From the NCBI GenBank assembly GCA_031280825.1, contig JAITGE010000044.1, forward strand, positions 1 through 37,557: 37,557 nt of DNA, in the 5' to 3' direction. A program made the translations under genes and the position numbers. Below, piece after piece: positions 14,988-23,708 of this stretch; position 1 is the first letter of the stretch; each line of letters begins with the position of its first letter. Under the pieces are notes generated by a model, which worked only from the letters and a program-made list of their open reading frames with translations, was not told where the DNA came from and made no database searches. Source of the DNA: Oscillospiraceae bacterium (lineage in GTDB: Bacteria > Bacillota > Clostridia > Oscillospirales > Acutalibacteraceae).

Positions 14988-15925
14988 GCGTCCTGCGCCT
15001 CCGTAACCGCCACGAGGTTCATAAGCGCTCCCTTGCCGTTGACGATCGTATGCACGCGCAGGGTAAGGCGGTATTGACGTCCTGCCGTGAGGGGGATATA
15101 GCTGCCCAGAGGCAATGTGTATTCGGTTGCGCTGATTTGCTCCAGACCGATTTCATCCGGAAACGCGTCGGGCAGCAGCGCGCTGCTCCGCCAGCGGTAG
15201 CCACGGTATTCTTCCAGCATCCATGCCAGTGCGCCAGTTATTACGGGGAGCGTATTCCCTTCGGCGGCGGTGACGCGCACGCGCGCGGCAGCCGCGCCAA
15301 CACGCAGCGGCTCGGCAAAGGTAAGCGTTAGGGTCGGCGGAGCCGTCGAGGTAGCGGGGGATTCTTCCGGGGTATGCTTTTCCGCGCGGAAAGAAATTTG
15401 CGAAGCGCCGGTCAATTGCACAGAGCCACGCTCCAGTGCGATGAGGTACCCCTGCAGCAAACGCCCTTCGCCGCGCAGGGCAGGGTTGTGCTCCGTGTAA
15501 TCCGCTTGCACGCGGACGCTGGTTGCCTCGGCTTCAAGGTAGCATTGCCGCAAGTCAAAGTGTTTGCTGAGCGCGGTGTAGCAGAAGAAAATATAGTGCG
15601 TTGCAAAATCATATTCCTTTGGCGGCGTAAGCTGTGCGGTGTGGTTGCTGCGGTCGGCGGTATCGCGCAAACGAAAATCGGCGATGAATGCGGACAACTC
15701 TGCGGCGTTGGCAAAAAAAATGACATTCCCGTCGGCTTCAAGCCGGTTATCAAAGGCGGCGACGGCGGGCAGCGCCAGCGCTCCGCTGTCGGGCAGAATC
15801 TCCGGCGCGCCGCTTCGCTCCGCCGGCTGCTTGCTTTTATACAGCAGATAGCATCCGAACCCTGTTCCTGCGGCAATCAATAACGCAGCGACAAAGCAGA
15901 GAAGCCGTACACTTCGCTTTTTCAT
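14984..15925 (-). CDS. Membrane-anchored protein of unknown function
   Basis: The 313-residue product starts MKKRSVRLLCF after a clear AGGAGAG site; an in-frame ATG at 15952 overlaps the HAD stop and lacks one. One N-terminal membrane segment (about 7-27) anchors an extracytoplasmic region. This has a globular first half (DNRLEADGNVIFFANAAELSAFI, YDFATHYIFFCYTALSKHFDL), a Thr/Pro linker near residue 195, and a beta-rich second half. I do not recognise a family. It lies inside a replication-gene operon, coupled to dnaD through an ATGA overlap. Confidence 0.7.
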   Translation of the reverse strand: MKKRSVRLLCFVAALLIAAGTGFGCYLLYKSKQPAERSGAPEILPDSGALALPAVAAFDNRLEADGNVIFFANAAELSAFIADFRLRDTADRSNHTAQLTPPKEYDFATHYIFFCYTALSKHFDLRQCYLEAEATSVRVQADYTEHNPALRGEGRLLQGYLIALERGSVQLTGASQISFRAEKHTPEESPATSTAPPTLTLTFAEPLRVGAAAARVRVTAAEGNTLPVITGALAWMLEEYRGYRWRSSALLPDAFPDEIGLEQISATEYTLPLGSYIPLTAGRQYRLTLRVHTIVNGKGALMNLVAVTEAQDA

Positions 15926-15948
15926 TTTTGCTCTCCTGTTCGTTTGTG

Positions 15949-16737
15949 TCATGAAAGATATTGCCCCAGCGCCGCGAGATCCTCGACGACAAGATCTGCT
16001 TTGATGCTGGAAACCGTGTGACTTTCACGCGTGGCGACTCCCGTGAGCACCAGCACTGCCGGGATACCGTGCGTCACACCGATTGCGATATCCGTTTCCA
16101 GCCGGTCACCGACGAAGGCAAGCGCTTCCGGGGCGCAGCGGAGCTTGCGGCAAAGAAAATCCACCGTGGAGCGCATCGGCTTGCCTAAAATCACGGGCGT
16201 ACGTCCCGCAGAGGCGGAGAAGAGTGCGATCATTGATCCCGTGTCCGGCAAAAAGCCGCCATCCGCAGGGCAATTGACGTCCGGGTGCGTGGCAAAATAG
16301 GGGACGCCTTGCGCTATCCAATTTGCGGCACGTGTGATTTTTTCGTAGCTTAGCGTGGTGTCAAAGCCCAGCAGCAATATGTCGGGCCGGTCGTTCACCA
16401 ACCGTATGCCTGCCGCGTGCAGCTCCGCGTGCATGTTTTCATTGCCCAAGGCAAACACACCGGCACCGGGATGCAGTATTTGCAAAAAGTCTGCGGCGAC
16501 GTGGGTGGAAAGCAGGACACGATCCTCTTCGACAGGGAAGCCCATGCCGGCGAGCTTTTCGCGGCAGCTGAGCGCCGCGTGGGAGGAATTGTTGCTGAAA
16601 AAGCGGTAATCCAAGCCGAAATTGCCGAGGGCGCGTACGAAAACGTCCGCGCCGGGCAGCATCCGCCCGCCAAGATAAAATGTGCCGTCCATGTCTAAAA
16701 TAAAGTATTTTGTTTTGGAAAATAGTGGGTGGCGCAT
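15949..16737 (-). CDS. HAD-IIA family phosphatase (NagD/AraL-like)
   Basis: The 262-residue cytoplasmic hydrolase begins MRHPLFSKTKYFILDMDGTFYLGG, with the nucleophile and acid Asp pair D15/D17. The type IIA cap contains LLLGFDTTLSYEKI, followed by GKPMRSTVDFL (motif III Lys) and GDRLETDIAIG (motif IV). These enzymes dephosphorylate small metabolites such as sugar phosphates or nucleotides. I chose the ATG at 16737 because AGGAG precedes it; a longer frame begins at 16764 without a site. A strong promoter lies upstream, and it heads the operon leading to DnaD and the helicase loader. Confidence 0.88.
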   Translation of the reverse strand: MRHPLFSKTKYFILDMDGTFYLGGRMLPGADVFVRALGNFGLDYRFFSNNSSHAALSCREKLAGMGFPVEEDRVLLSTHVAADFLQILHPGAGVFALGNENMHAELHAAGIRLVNDRPDILLLGFDTTLSYEKITRAANWIAQGVPYFATHPDVNCPADGGFLPDTGSMIALFSASAGRTPVILGKPMRSTVDFLCRKLRCAPEALAFVGDRLETDIAIGVTHGIPAVLVLTGVATRESHTVSSIKADLVVEDLAALGQYLS

Positions 16738-16773
16738 TCGGATTCTCCTACATTTTTTGATCATGCTACATCT

Positions 16774-16801
16774 ATTATAAACACTGTGGTTCGTTTGTCA
16801 A
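16774..16801 (-). promoter_or_regulatory. Promoter of the HAD-dnaD-dnaI operon
   Basis: Minus-strand TTGACA (16796-16801) and TATAAT (16774-16779) are both consensus, 16 bases apart, about 36 bases before the ATG at 16737. Confidence 0.75.
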
Positions 16802-16925
16802 GCAACACGGCGCGAAAATAACCAATGCGCAGCAGCTGCTTTATAGAGCAAAAAGGCTTGATACACAGGCGGCGCGCCTTTTCGGGGGTGCGGCTTTATG
16901 CGGAGGCAGCAAAATTCCCAATTAC

Positions 16926-16954
16926 TTGACTTTTCTTGTTTATTCTGTTAAAAT
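16926..16954 (+). promoter_or_regulatory. Promoter of the zinc-uptake operon
   Basis: TTGACT (16926-16931) and TAAAAT (16949-16954) are 17 bases apart, 41 bases before the first ATG. I searched for a Zur- or AdcR-type dyad and saw none that was convincing. Confidence 0.6.
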
Positions 16955-16995
16955 ATTCACGATGGTTAATGATGGAGTGGAGTGAGGTGACCGCG

Positions 16996-17331
16996 ATGCC
17001 GAGGTTGCGCTGCCAAAAGGTCTTCTGCCTGCTGCTTGGCCTTGCTTTCTTCACCGTTTTTGCGTTTTCCGCAGTATTTTTTGTTTTAAATGCGGATCAC
17101 ACGCATAATGATTGCGCGCACGGAGCGCTGGAAACCCGGAATGTCTGCACGACATGCCTGCAAATCGTTACGGTCGGCAGAAGGCTGCAAAACGGCGCGG
17201 GTGCGCCAGTGTCACTCTTTTTGCTTGGCTTGCTTTGGCTTGCGTTGCCACGGCATACCTTGCGTGGTGCGCGGTGGATGTGCGGGACCCCGAAAACGCC
17301 ACTTTTCTTACATGTGCGGCTGAACAATTGA
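16996..17331 (+). CDS. Small Cys/His membrane protein at the head of the zinc operon
   Basis: The 111-residue product starts MPRLRCQKVFC after GAGGTG. It has a first membrane segment (about 8-30), a short outside loop rich in metal-type ligands (NADHTHNDCAHG...CTTCLQIV, residues ~31-58), a second membrane segment (~71-85), and a terminus HVRLNN. Two His, several Cys and the CTTC pair would suit Zn binding. Small membrane proteins with this loop and a VRLNN-like end often sit beside zinc ABC genes in Clostridia, in my recollection. Its exact role is unknown. Confidence 0.7.
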   Translation: MPRLRCQKVFCLLLGLAFFTVFAFSAVFFVLNADHTHNDCAHGALETRNVCTTCLQIVTVGRRLQNGAGAPVSLFLLGLLWLALPRHTLRGARWMCGTPKTPLFLHVRLNN

Positions 17332-17379
17332 AGCGAAGCTCTTCTGTTTTTTCATAATAAAAAATTTGGAGGCTTTGCT

Positions 17380-18864
17380 TTGAAAAAGAGAATTGCTGCG
17401 CTTTTCAGTGCGCTTGTTATCGTTTCGCTGCTCTTCGTGAGCTGCGGTGATGCTGCAAAAAAAGCTCCCGCAGGCGGTAAGCTGCGGATCATCGGCACAC
17501 TTTTCCCGCACTATGATTTTGCCCGCGCCGTGGCGGGGGATAAAGCTGATGTAACGATGCTTCTGCCCCCGGGCGCGGAAAGCCATTCCTTTGAGCCGAC
17601 GCCGCAGGATATTATCAAAATGAAGGAAAGCGGCGTGTTTATCTATACCGGCGGGGAATCCGACGTATGGGTGGACGATATTTTGGCATCCATGGATATG
17701 AGCAAGGTGAAGGTGATTAAGCTTATGGATGCTGTGGATACTGTGGAAGAAGAAGTCGTGGGCAGCATGGAGGAAGAACACGGGCATGACCATGAAGCGG
17801 ACGAGTTCGACGAAGCCGCTATACAAGATCGCCCCATGCGTGATTTTGCGGGCAGCTGGGTTTCGATGGTTCCCCTGATCAAAGACGGTTCGCTGGATGC
17901 ATACATGGAGCATAGCGCGGAGGAAGCCGAAGTTCCGGTTGCGGATTATAAGGCGAATGTATTGCAAAAGGTTGCCAGCGATTATGATACGGTTGCCATT
18001 GCCGGCAGCACGGTGACAGCGGGCGGCGTGACGGCGGATTATAATTACAAGGGTCATCAGATTGTGGAAAATGAACACGGAAAAACGGTTTGGTATAAAT
18101 ACGAGTCTGTTGCTGCGGTCGGCGGACAACTGAGATATTTGATGTTCACCGATCACCAAATTGCCAGCGGGGCGGAAAAAGAAGAAGTGCCGCATATGCA
18201 TATGAAGTATGGCGGCGAAAGCTTCGAAGCCTTGCTTGCTGAGGATGCGCCCACACCTTTTTATTTCGACTCGGCGCACAGCAATGTTGAAATCGGTCAA
18301 TTCATGGCGGGCGAGCATGAGGAGGAAGAGGAAGGCGAATACGACGAGCATGTGTGGACTTCGCCGCGCAACGCCATTCAAATTGTCGCTAAGCTTGCTG
18401 AAGTCTTCGGCGAAGCCGACCCGGAGCACAAAGACGCGTACAAGACCAATGCCGACGCTTATATTGCGCAGCTCGAGGAGCTGGACGGCAAGATGAAGGC
18501 GCTGGTTGACGGGGCGGCACGCAAGACCATTGTCTTTGGCGACCGCTTCCCCTTCCGTTATTTTGCGGATGCCTATGGCTTGACCTATGACGCGGCGTTT
18601 GTCGGCTGCTCCACGGAAACGGAAGCCAGCCCGCGAACAGTGAAGCTGCTGATTGATACGGTGAAGGCGGAAAAAATCCCTGTTGTGTTTCACATTGAGC
18701 TTTCCACCGCCAAGATTGCTGAAACCATTGCCGAAGCAACGGGCGCAAAAGTGCTGCTGCTGCATTCGTGTCACAACATTACCAAGAACGACTTCAACGC
18801 CGGCAAAACCTACGTGGATTTGATGAACGCCAACCTAGGCAACCTGCAAACCGCGCTTTACTGA
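17380..18864 (+). CDS. Zinc-binding ABC lipoprotein with a ZinT domain inserted in the ZnuA fold
   Basis: This 494-residue lipoprotein (lipobox FVSC, Cys 22) captures zinc for the adjacent ABC transporter. ZnuA N-lobe: residues 35-130, with the metal ligand H69 in PPGAESHSFEPTP. A His/Asp/Glu loop (131-146, HGHDH) leads straight into a full ZinT domain (about 150-312: RPMRDFAGSWVSM, FTDHQIAS, and H282/H284 in PHMHMKYG). A second acidic stretch follows, and the ZnuA fold resumes at DEHVWTSPRNA (322 on, H324) to the end. In AdcA proteins ZinT sits at the C-terminus; here it is nested. The third ZnuA His position reads GDRFPFRYF, with Asp 398. TTG start after GGAGG. Confidence 0.92.
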   Translation: MKKRIAALFSALVIVSLLFVSCGDAAKKAPAGGKLRIIGTLFPHYDFARAVAGDKADVTMLLPPGAESHSFEPTPQDIIKMKESGVFIYTGGESDVWVDDILASMDMSKVKVIKLMDAVDTVEEEVVGSMEEEHGHDHEADEFDEAAIQDRPMRDFAGSWVSMVPLIKDGSLDAYMEHSAEEAEVPVADYKANVLQKVASDYDTVAIAGSTVTAGGVTADYNYKGHQIVENEHGKTVWYKYESVAAVGGQLRYLMFTDHQIASGAEKEEVPHMHMKYGGESFEALLAEDAPTPFYFDSAHSNVEIGQFMAGEHEEEEEGEYDEHVWTSPRNAIQIVAKLAEVFGEADPEHKDAYKTNADAYIAQLEELDGKMKALVDGAARKTIVFGDRFPFRYFADAYGLTYDAAFVGCSTETEASPRTVKLLIDTVKAEKIPVVFHIELSTAKIAETIAEATGAKVLLLHSCHNITKNDFNAGKTYVDLMNANLGNLQTALY

Positions 18865-18895
18865 TGTGTGGCAGGATGTGAATGGAGGAAGCTGT

Positions 18896-19609
18896 ATGGC
18901 ATTGATTACCTGCGAGACGGCGGCGTTTGGCTATGAAGGCGGCACTGCTGTGCGGGATGTGAATTTTGCGCTCCACGGCGGTGAATATCTTTGTGTGCTC
19001 GGCGAAAACGGTTCGGGCAAAAGCACGTTGCTCAAAGGTATCCTGCGCCTGAAATCGCCGCAAAGTGGGCGCGTTATTCTGGGCGACGGGCTGCGCCAAA
19101 GGGAGATTGGGTATCTTCCGCAGCAAACGGTTGTGCAAAAGGATTTCCCCGCGGGCGCCTTCGAGGTCGTGCTTTCGGGTTGCCTCGGGGCGCGGGGAAT
19201 CCGCCCCTTTTATACGCGCAAGGATCGGCAGCAGGCGGAGCAAAGTCTTCGCCTGCTGGATGGCTGGGAGCTGCGCAATCGCTGTTATCGGGAGCTTTCC
19301 GGCGGGCAGCAGCAGCGCGTTTTGTTGGCGCGGGCGCTATGCGCAACAAAAAGACTCCTTTTGTTGGATGAACCTGCCGCAGGGCTGGATCCGATTGTCA
19401 CACAGGAGCTTTACCAATTGATTCAAAGGATCAACTGTGAACGCGGTGTGACAATTCTCATGGTTTCGCACGATGTGAACGCCGCCGTTCAACACGCCAG
19501 CCATATTCTGCACTTGCAGGGAAGGCAGCTTTTTTTCGGAACCGTGCGGGATTATGCGCAAACCCAGGTCGGCAAGCGTTTTCTTGGCGAGGGGGTGAAC
19601 GCGGAGTGA
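18896..19609 (+). CDS. znuC: Metal (zinc) ABC transporter ATP-binding protein
   Basis: The 237-residue ATPase powers metal import. It has Walker A GENGSGKST, Q-loop GYLPQQTV, signature LSGGQQQRVLLARAL, Walker B RLLLLDEPAAGLD and the switch His in MVSHDVNAA. The ATG at 18896 follows GGAGG; an upstream in-frame ATG at 18866 has none. It lies 31 bases after the binding-protein gene and its stop overlaps the permease start (GTGA). Zinc as substrate is inferred from the partner protein. Confidence 0.93.
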   Translation: MALITCETAAFGYEGGTAVRDVNFALHGGEYLCVLGENGSGKSTLLKGILRLKSPQSGRVILGDGLRQREIGYLPQQTVVQKDFPAGAFEVVLSGCLGARGIRPFYTRKDRQQAEQSLRLLDGWELRNRCYRELSGGQQQRVLLARALCATKRLLLLDEPAAGLDPIVTQELYQLIQRINCERGVTILMVSHDVNAAVQHASHILHLQGRQLFFGTVRDYAQTQVGKRFLGEGVNAE

Positions 19610-20472
19610 CAACTTTTTTGCGGGAATACACGCAAGGGGTTTATGATATTCTGATCATGCCTGAATATACCTTTATGCGCCGCGCGCTGGTCGTCGGTCT
19701 GCTGGTTTCCCTTTGCGCTGCGCTGCTGGGGGTGAGCTTGGTGCTTAAGCGTTATTCCATGATCGGCGACGGGCTTTCTCGCGTTGGGTTCGGCACGCTG
19801 GCGATTGCCATGGCGTTCAATGCCGCCCCGCTCACTGTTTCGATCCCGGCGGTGGTAGCCGTGGCATTTTTGCTTCTGCGCTTGCGTGAGAACAGCAAAA
19901 TCAAGGGCGACGCTGCCATTGCGCTGATTTCCGCCGCGAGTCTTGCGGTTGGCGTGACGGTTATCAGCCTGACGACAGGCATGAACACGGACGTATGCAA
20001 TTACATGTTTGGCAGCATCCTTTCGATGAAGGAGTGGGAGGTCACGCTTTCAATCGCGCTGACCGTGACTGTGCTGCTACTCTATTTGTTCTTTTTCGGC
20101 AAAATTTTTGCCGTCACTTTTGACGAGAGCTTTGCCCGCGCTACCGGCATAAGGGCTGGTGGCTATAACATGGTTCTCGCGCTGCTTACGGCGGTGATCA
20201 CGGTTTTGGGGATGCGCATGATGGGCGCGATGCTGATTTCCAGCCTGCTGATTATCCCGCCGTTAACCGCCATGCGGCTGTGCAAAAAGTTTCGCAGCGT
20301 AACGGTCTGCTCCGCGGTTCTTTCGGTGCTTTGCTTTTTTGTGGGGTTAACCTTGAGCTTCGCGCTCCCGCGCGGTTTGCCCACGGGTTCCACGGTCGTG
20401 CTGGTGAATGTGGCGATGTTTCTGCTGTTCTGGCTGCTATCTTTGCTGAAAGTGAGGCGAAAAGTCATATGA
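19606..20472 (+). CDS. znuB: Metal (zinc) ABC transporter permease
   Basis: This 288-residue ABC-3 family permease has about eight to nine membrane helices. Family patterns include FMRRALVVGLLVSLCAALLGVSLVLKRYSMIGDGLSRVGFG near the start, TFDESFARATGI (the coupling region) and GMRMMGAMLISSLLIIPPLTAMRL. The GTG start overlaps the ATPase stop by 4 bases, and its stop overlaps the next start (ATGA), so the whole set is tightly coupled. Confidence 0.92.
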   Translation: MTTFLREYTQGVYDILIMPEYTFMRRALVVGLLVSLCAALLGVSLVLKRYSMIGDGLSRVGFGTLAIAMAFNAAPLTVSIPAVVAVAFLLLRLRENSKIKGDAAIALISAASLAVGVTVISLTTGMNTDVCNYMFGSILSMKEWEVTLSIALTVTVLLLYLFFFGKIFAVTFDESFARATGIRAGGYNMVLALLTAVITVLGMRMMGAMLISSLLIIPPLTAMRLCKKFRSVTVCSAVLSVLCFFVGLTLSFALPRGLPTGSTVVLVNVAMFLLFWLLSLLKVRRKVI

Positions 20473-20948
20473 AACGTTTTTTGCTGCCGCTCCTGATTGT
20501 CTGCCTGCTGCTGCTTGCATCCTGCGCCGCCGGGAGCGAACCGGAAGCGGGTGAAACTATCGAACAAAACAATGCTGCCGCCGGGCAAGTCATTGAAATC
20601 AAGGAGAAAACCTTCGTTACGCAAACGAATGACATTTACTACAACCCCGAAGCGTATTTGGGCAAAACAATCAAGCTGGAGGGGCTGTTCCGGGAAATGA
20701 CGTTTGATGGGGATACGTACTACACTGTGTTTCGTTACGGTCCCGGCTGCTGTAACAATGACGGTGAGGTCGCCTTCGAGGTGCGCTGGCCCGAGGGAGG
20801 GGAGAAGCCCTACGCCAAGATGGACGATTGGGTGGAAGCGGTTGGCGTCCTAGAAAAATATGAAGAGCAGGGCAATCCATATTTGCGTCTTTCCCTGCTT
20901 TTTCTGGAGGTAAAGGATACGCCGGGCTTGACGACAGTCACGCAATAG
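20469..20948 (+). CDS. Lipoprotein of unknown function in the zinc operon
   Basis: The 159-residue product starts MKRFLLPLL; a longer open frame upstream is permease coding sequence. It has a signal peptide with lipobox LLASC (Cys 19). The mature part contains YYNPEAYLGKTIKLEGLFRE and a GPGCCNNDGEVAFEVRW segment, then WVEAVGVLEKYEE. This is an OB-like pattern recalling the C-terminal region of the TIGR03943 (YcgQ) family. The adjacent CC could bind metal. The ATGA overlap with znuB implies a role in zinc handling, but none is demonstrated. Confidence 0.75.
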   Translation: MKRFLLPLLIVCLLLLASCAAGSEPEAGETIEQNNAAAGQVIEIKEKTFVTQTNDIYYNPEAYLGKTIKLEGLFREMTFDGDTYYTVFRYGPGCCNNDGEVAFEVRWPEGGEKPYAKMDDWVEAVGVLEKYEEQGNPYLRLSLLFLEVKDTPGLTTVTQ

Positions 20949-20977
20949 AAAAATCCCGTGCTTTGGGCGGGCGTCGC

Positions 20978-21244
20978 CTAGCGCAGAATCGTTTGCAGCG
21001 CCGCACAGATTGCCGCGCCTGCACCTGCCGCGCTGAGTAATGCCGCTATTGCGGAAAAACGGGATCGCAGGATCTGGCTTGGCGGTGGCGCACTGGAAGA
21101 GCGCGCAACCGCCTTGGCACGGTCGCGTAGCGTGCCTTCACTTAACGCGGAATATTCCGGCTTTACAAAAAATATCGCGCGTTCAAAATATTCGCAATCG
21201 CTTTCCAATACCTCGATTACCCGATGATTTACGCCTTTTATCAT
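20978..21244 (-). CDS. Small conserved hypothetical protein with C-terminal membrane helix
   Basis: This 88-residue protein begins MIKGVNHRVIEVLESDCEYFERAIFFVKPEYS, a start I associate with a short conserved Clostridial family of unknown function. A charged middle (LSEGTLRDRAKAVARSS) leads to one hydrophobic C-terminal helix (FSAIAALLSAAGAGAAICAALQTIL), consistent with a tail-anchored protein. The start follows a GCGGAG site. It is a single minus-strand gene between the zinc and groESL operons, facing away from groESL. Confidence 0.7.
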   Translation of the reverse strand: MIKGVNHRVIEVLESDCEYFERAIFFVKPEYSALSEGTLRDRAKAVARSSSAPPPSQILRSRFSAIAALLSAAGAGAAICAALQTILR

Positions 21245-21389
21245 TACAGCTCCGCCTCTCCGCTTTATTCCCTCTTTATTTTGAGCAGAGGATGCGGCAT
21301 TTAGACATGGTGCGCAAGAATAATCCTGGGGAACATCGGCAAACGCGTTCCCTACTTATGAAAGATTTGTGAATTTTTATGCCAGGGGC

Positions 21390-21418
21390 TTGATTTTTCC
21401 TGAAATAGGCGTTACAAT
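21390..21418 (+). promoter_or_regulatory. Housekeeping promoter of groESL
   Basis: TTGATT (21390-21395) and TACAAT (21413-21418) are 17 bases apart, immediately before the CIRCE element. Confidence 0.8.
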
Positions 21419-21422
21419 AAGA

Positions 21423-21449
21423 TTAGCACTCGAAGCGGTTGAGTGCTAA
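21423..21449 (+). promoter_or_regulatory. CIRCE operator (HrcA binding site)
   Basis: TTAGCACTC (21423-21431), nine bases, then GAGTGCTAA (21441-21449): a perfect CIRCE inverted repeat. HrcA repressor binds it and releases on heat or misfolding stress. It begins 5 bases after the -10, covering the start of transcription. Confidence 0.98.
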
Positions 21450-21479
21450 TCTTATGTAATACTATTTTTCAGGAGGTAA

Positions 21480-21770
<291 letters not shown>

Positions 21771-21784
21771 GAAAATACAGATAA

Positions 21785-23446
<1,662 letters not shown>

Positions 23447-23476
23447 GCGAATCATCTGAGATTCGATGAAAATCGC

Positions 23477-23509
23477 AAAACCGGCAGGGAGGAATTCCCT
23501 GCCGGTTTT
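23477..23509 (+). terminator. Intrinsic terminator of groESL
   Basis: AAAACCGGCAGGGA (23477-23490) and TCCCTGCCGGTTTT (23496-23509) form a perfect 14-bp stem with a 5-base loop and a T run. It lies between convergent operons and could also terminate the feo transcript. Confidence 0.9.
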
Positions 23510-23528
23510 GTCATGAGCGTGCTTTGGT

Positions 23529-23693
23529 TCATTCCTTACCGCAGGAACTGCAAGCATCGCAGGACGCACAATCGCATCCCAACCGCTTGCCTTTTTTGTG
23601 ATCCTTCACCAGTTTGAGGAGGATCCCGCCTACGAGCAGCGCAAGACCCACGCAAACGAGTGCCGTGCCAATGTTTTCTTGCAGCCAAGCCAT
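23529..23693 (-). CDS. FeoB-associated Cys-rich membrane protein
   Basis: This 54-residue product starts MAWLQENIGTALVCVGLALL and has one membrane helix (about 7-27). A short Lys/Arg stretch follows, then a Cys cluster ending LGCDCASCDACSSCGKE with five Cys in CxC-x2-C-x2-C-x2-C spacing. This pattern is typical of the FeoB-associated Cys-rich family, proposed to assist iron delivery after FeoB. The gene is 15 bases after feoB, in the same direction, with a GGAGG site (GGAGGCGCGTCTTTC before the ATG). Its small size makes it easy to miss. Confidence 0.88.
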   Translation of the reverse strand: MAWLQENIGTALVCVGLALLVGGILLKLVKDHKKGKRLGCDCASCDACSSCGKE

Positions 23694-23708
23694 GAAAGAC
23701 GCGCCTCC

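Noticed and set aside
16802-16925. Intergenic segment with a GGCGCGCC palindrome and AAAAGGC/GCCTTTT arms
   Set aside because: The arms are short and far apart and both flanking genes diverge, so there is nothing to terminate; no RNA gene pattern seen.
16926-16995. Zur or AdcR site at the zinc operon promoter
   Set aside because: No convincing symmetric match around the promoter; only scattered TTAA segments.
17308-18774. 488-codon minus-strand open frame opposite the zinc-binding lipoprotein gene
   Set aside because: It has a His/Arg/Phe-rich, domain-free sequence and lies wholly opposite a clear ZnuA-ZinT gene; it is a by-product of codon use.
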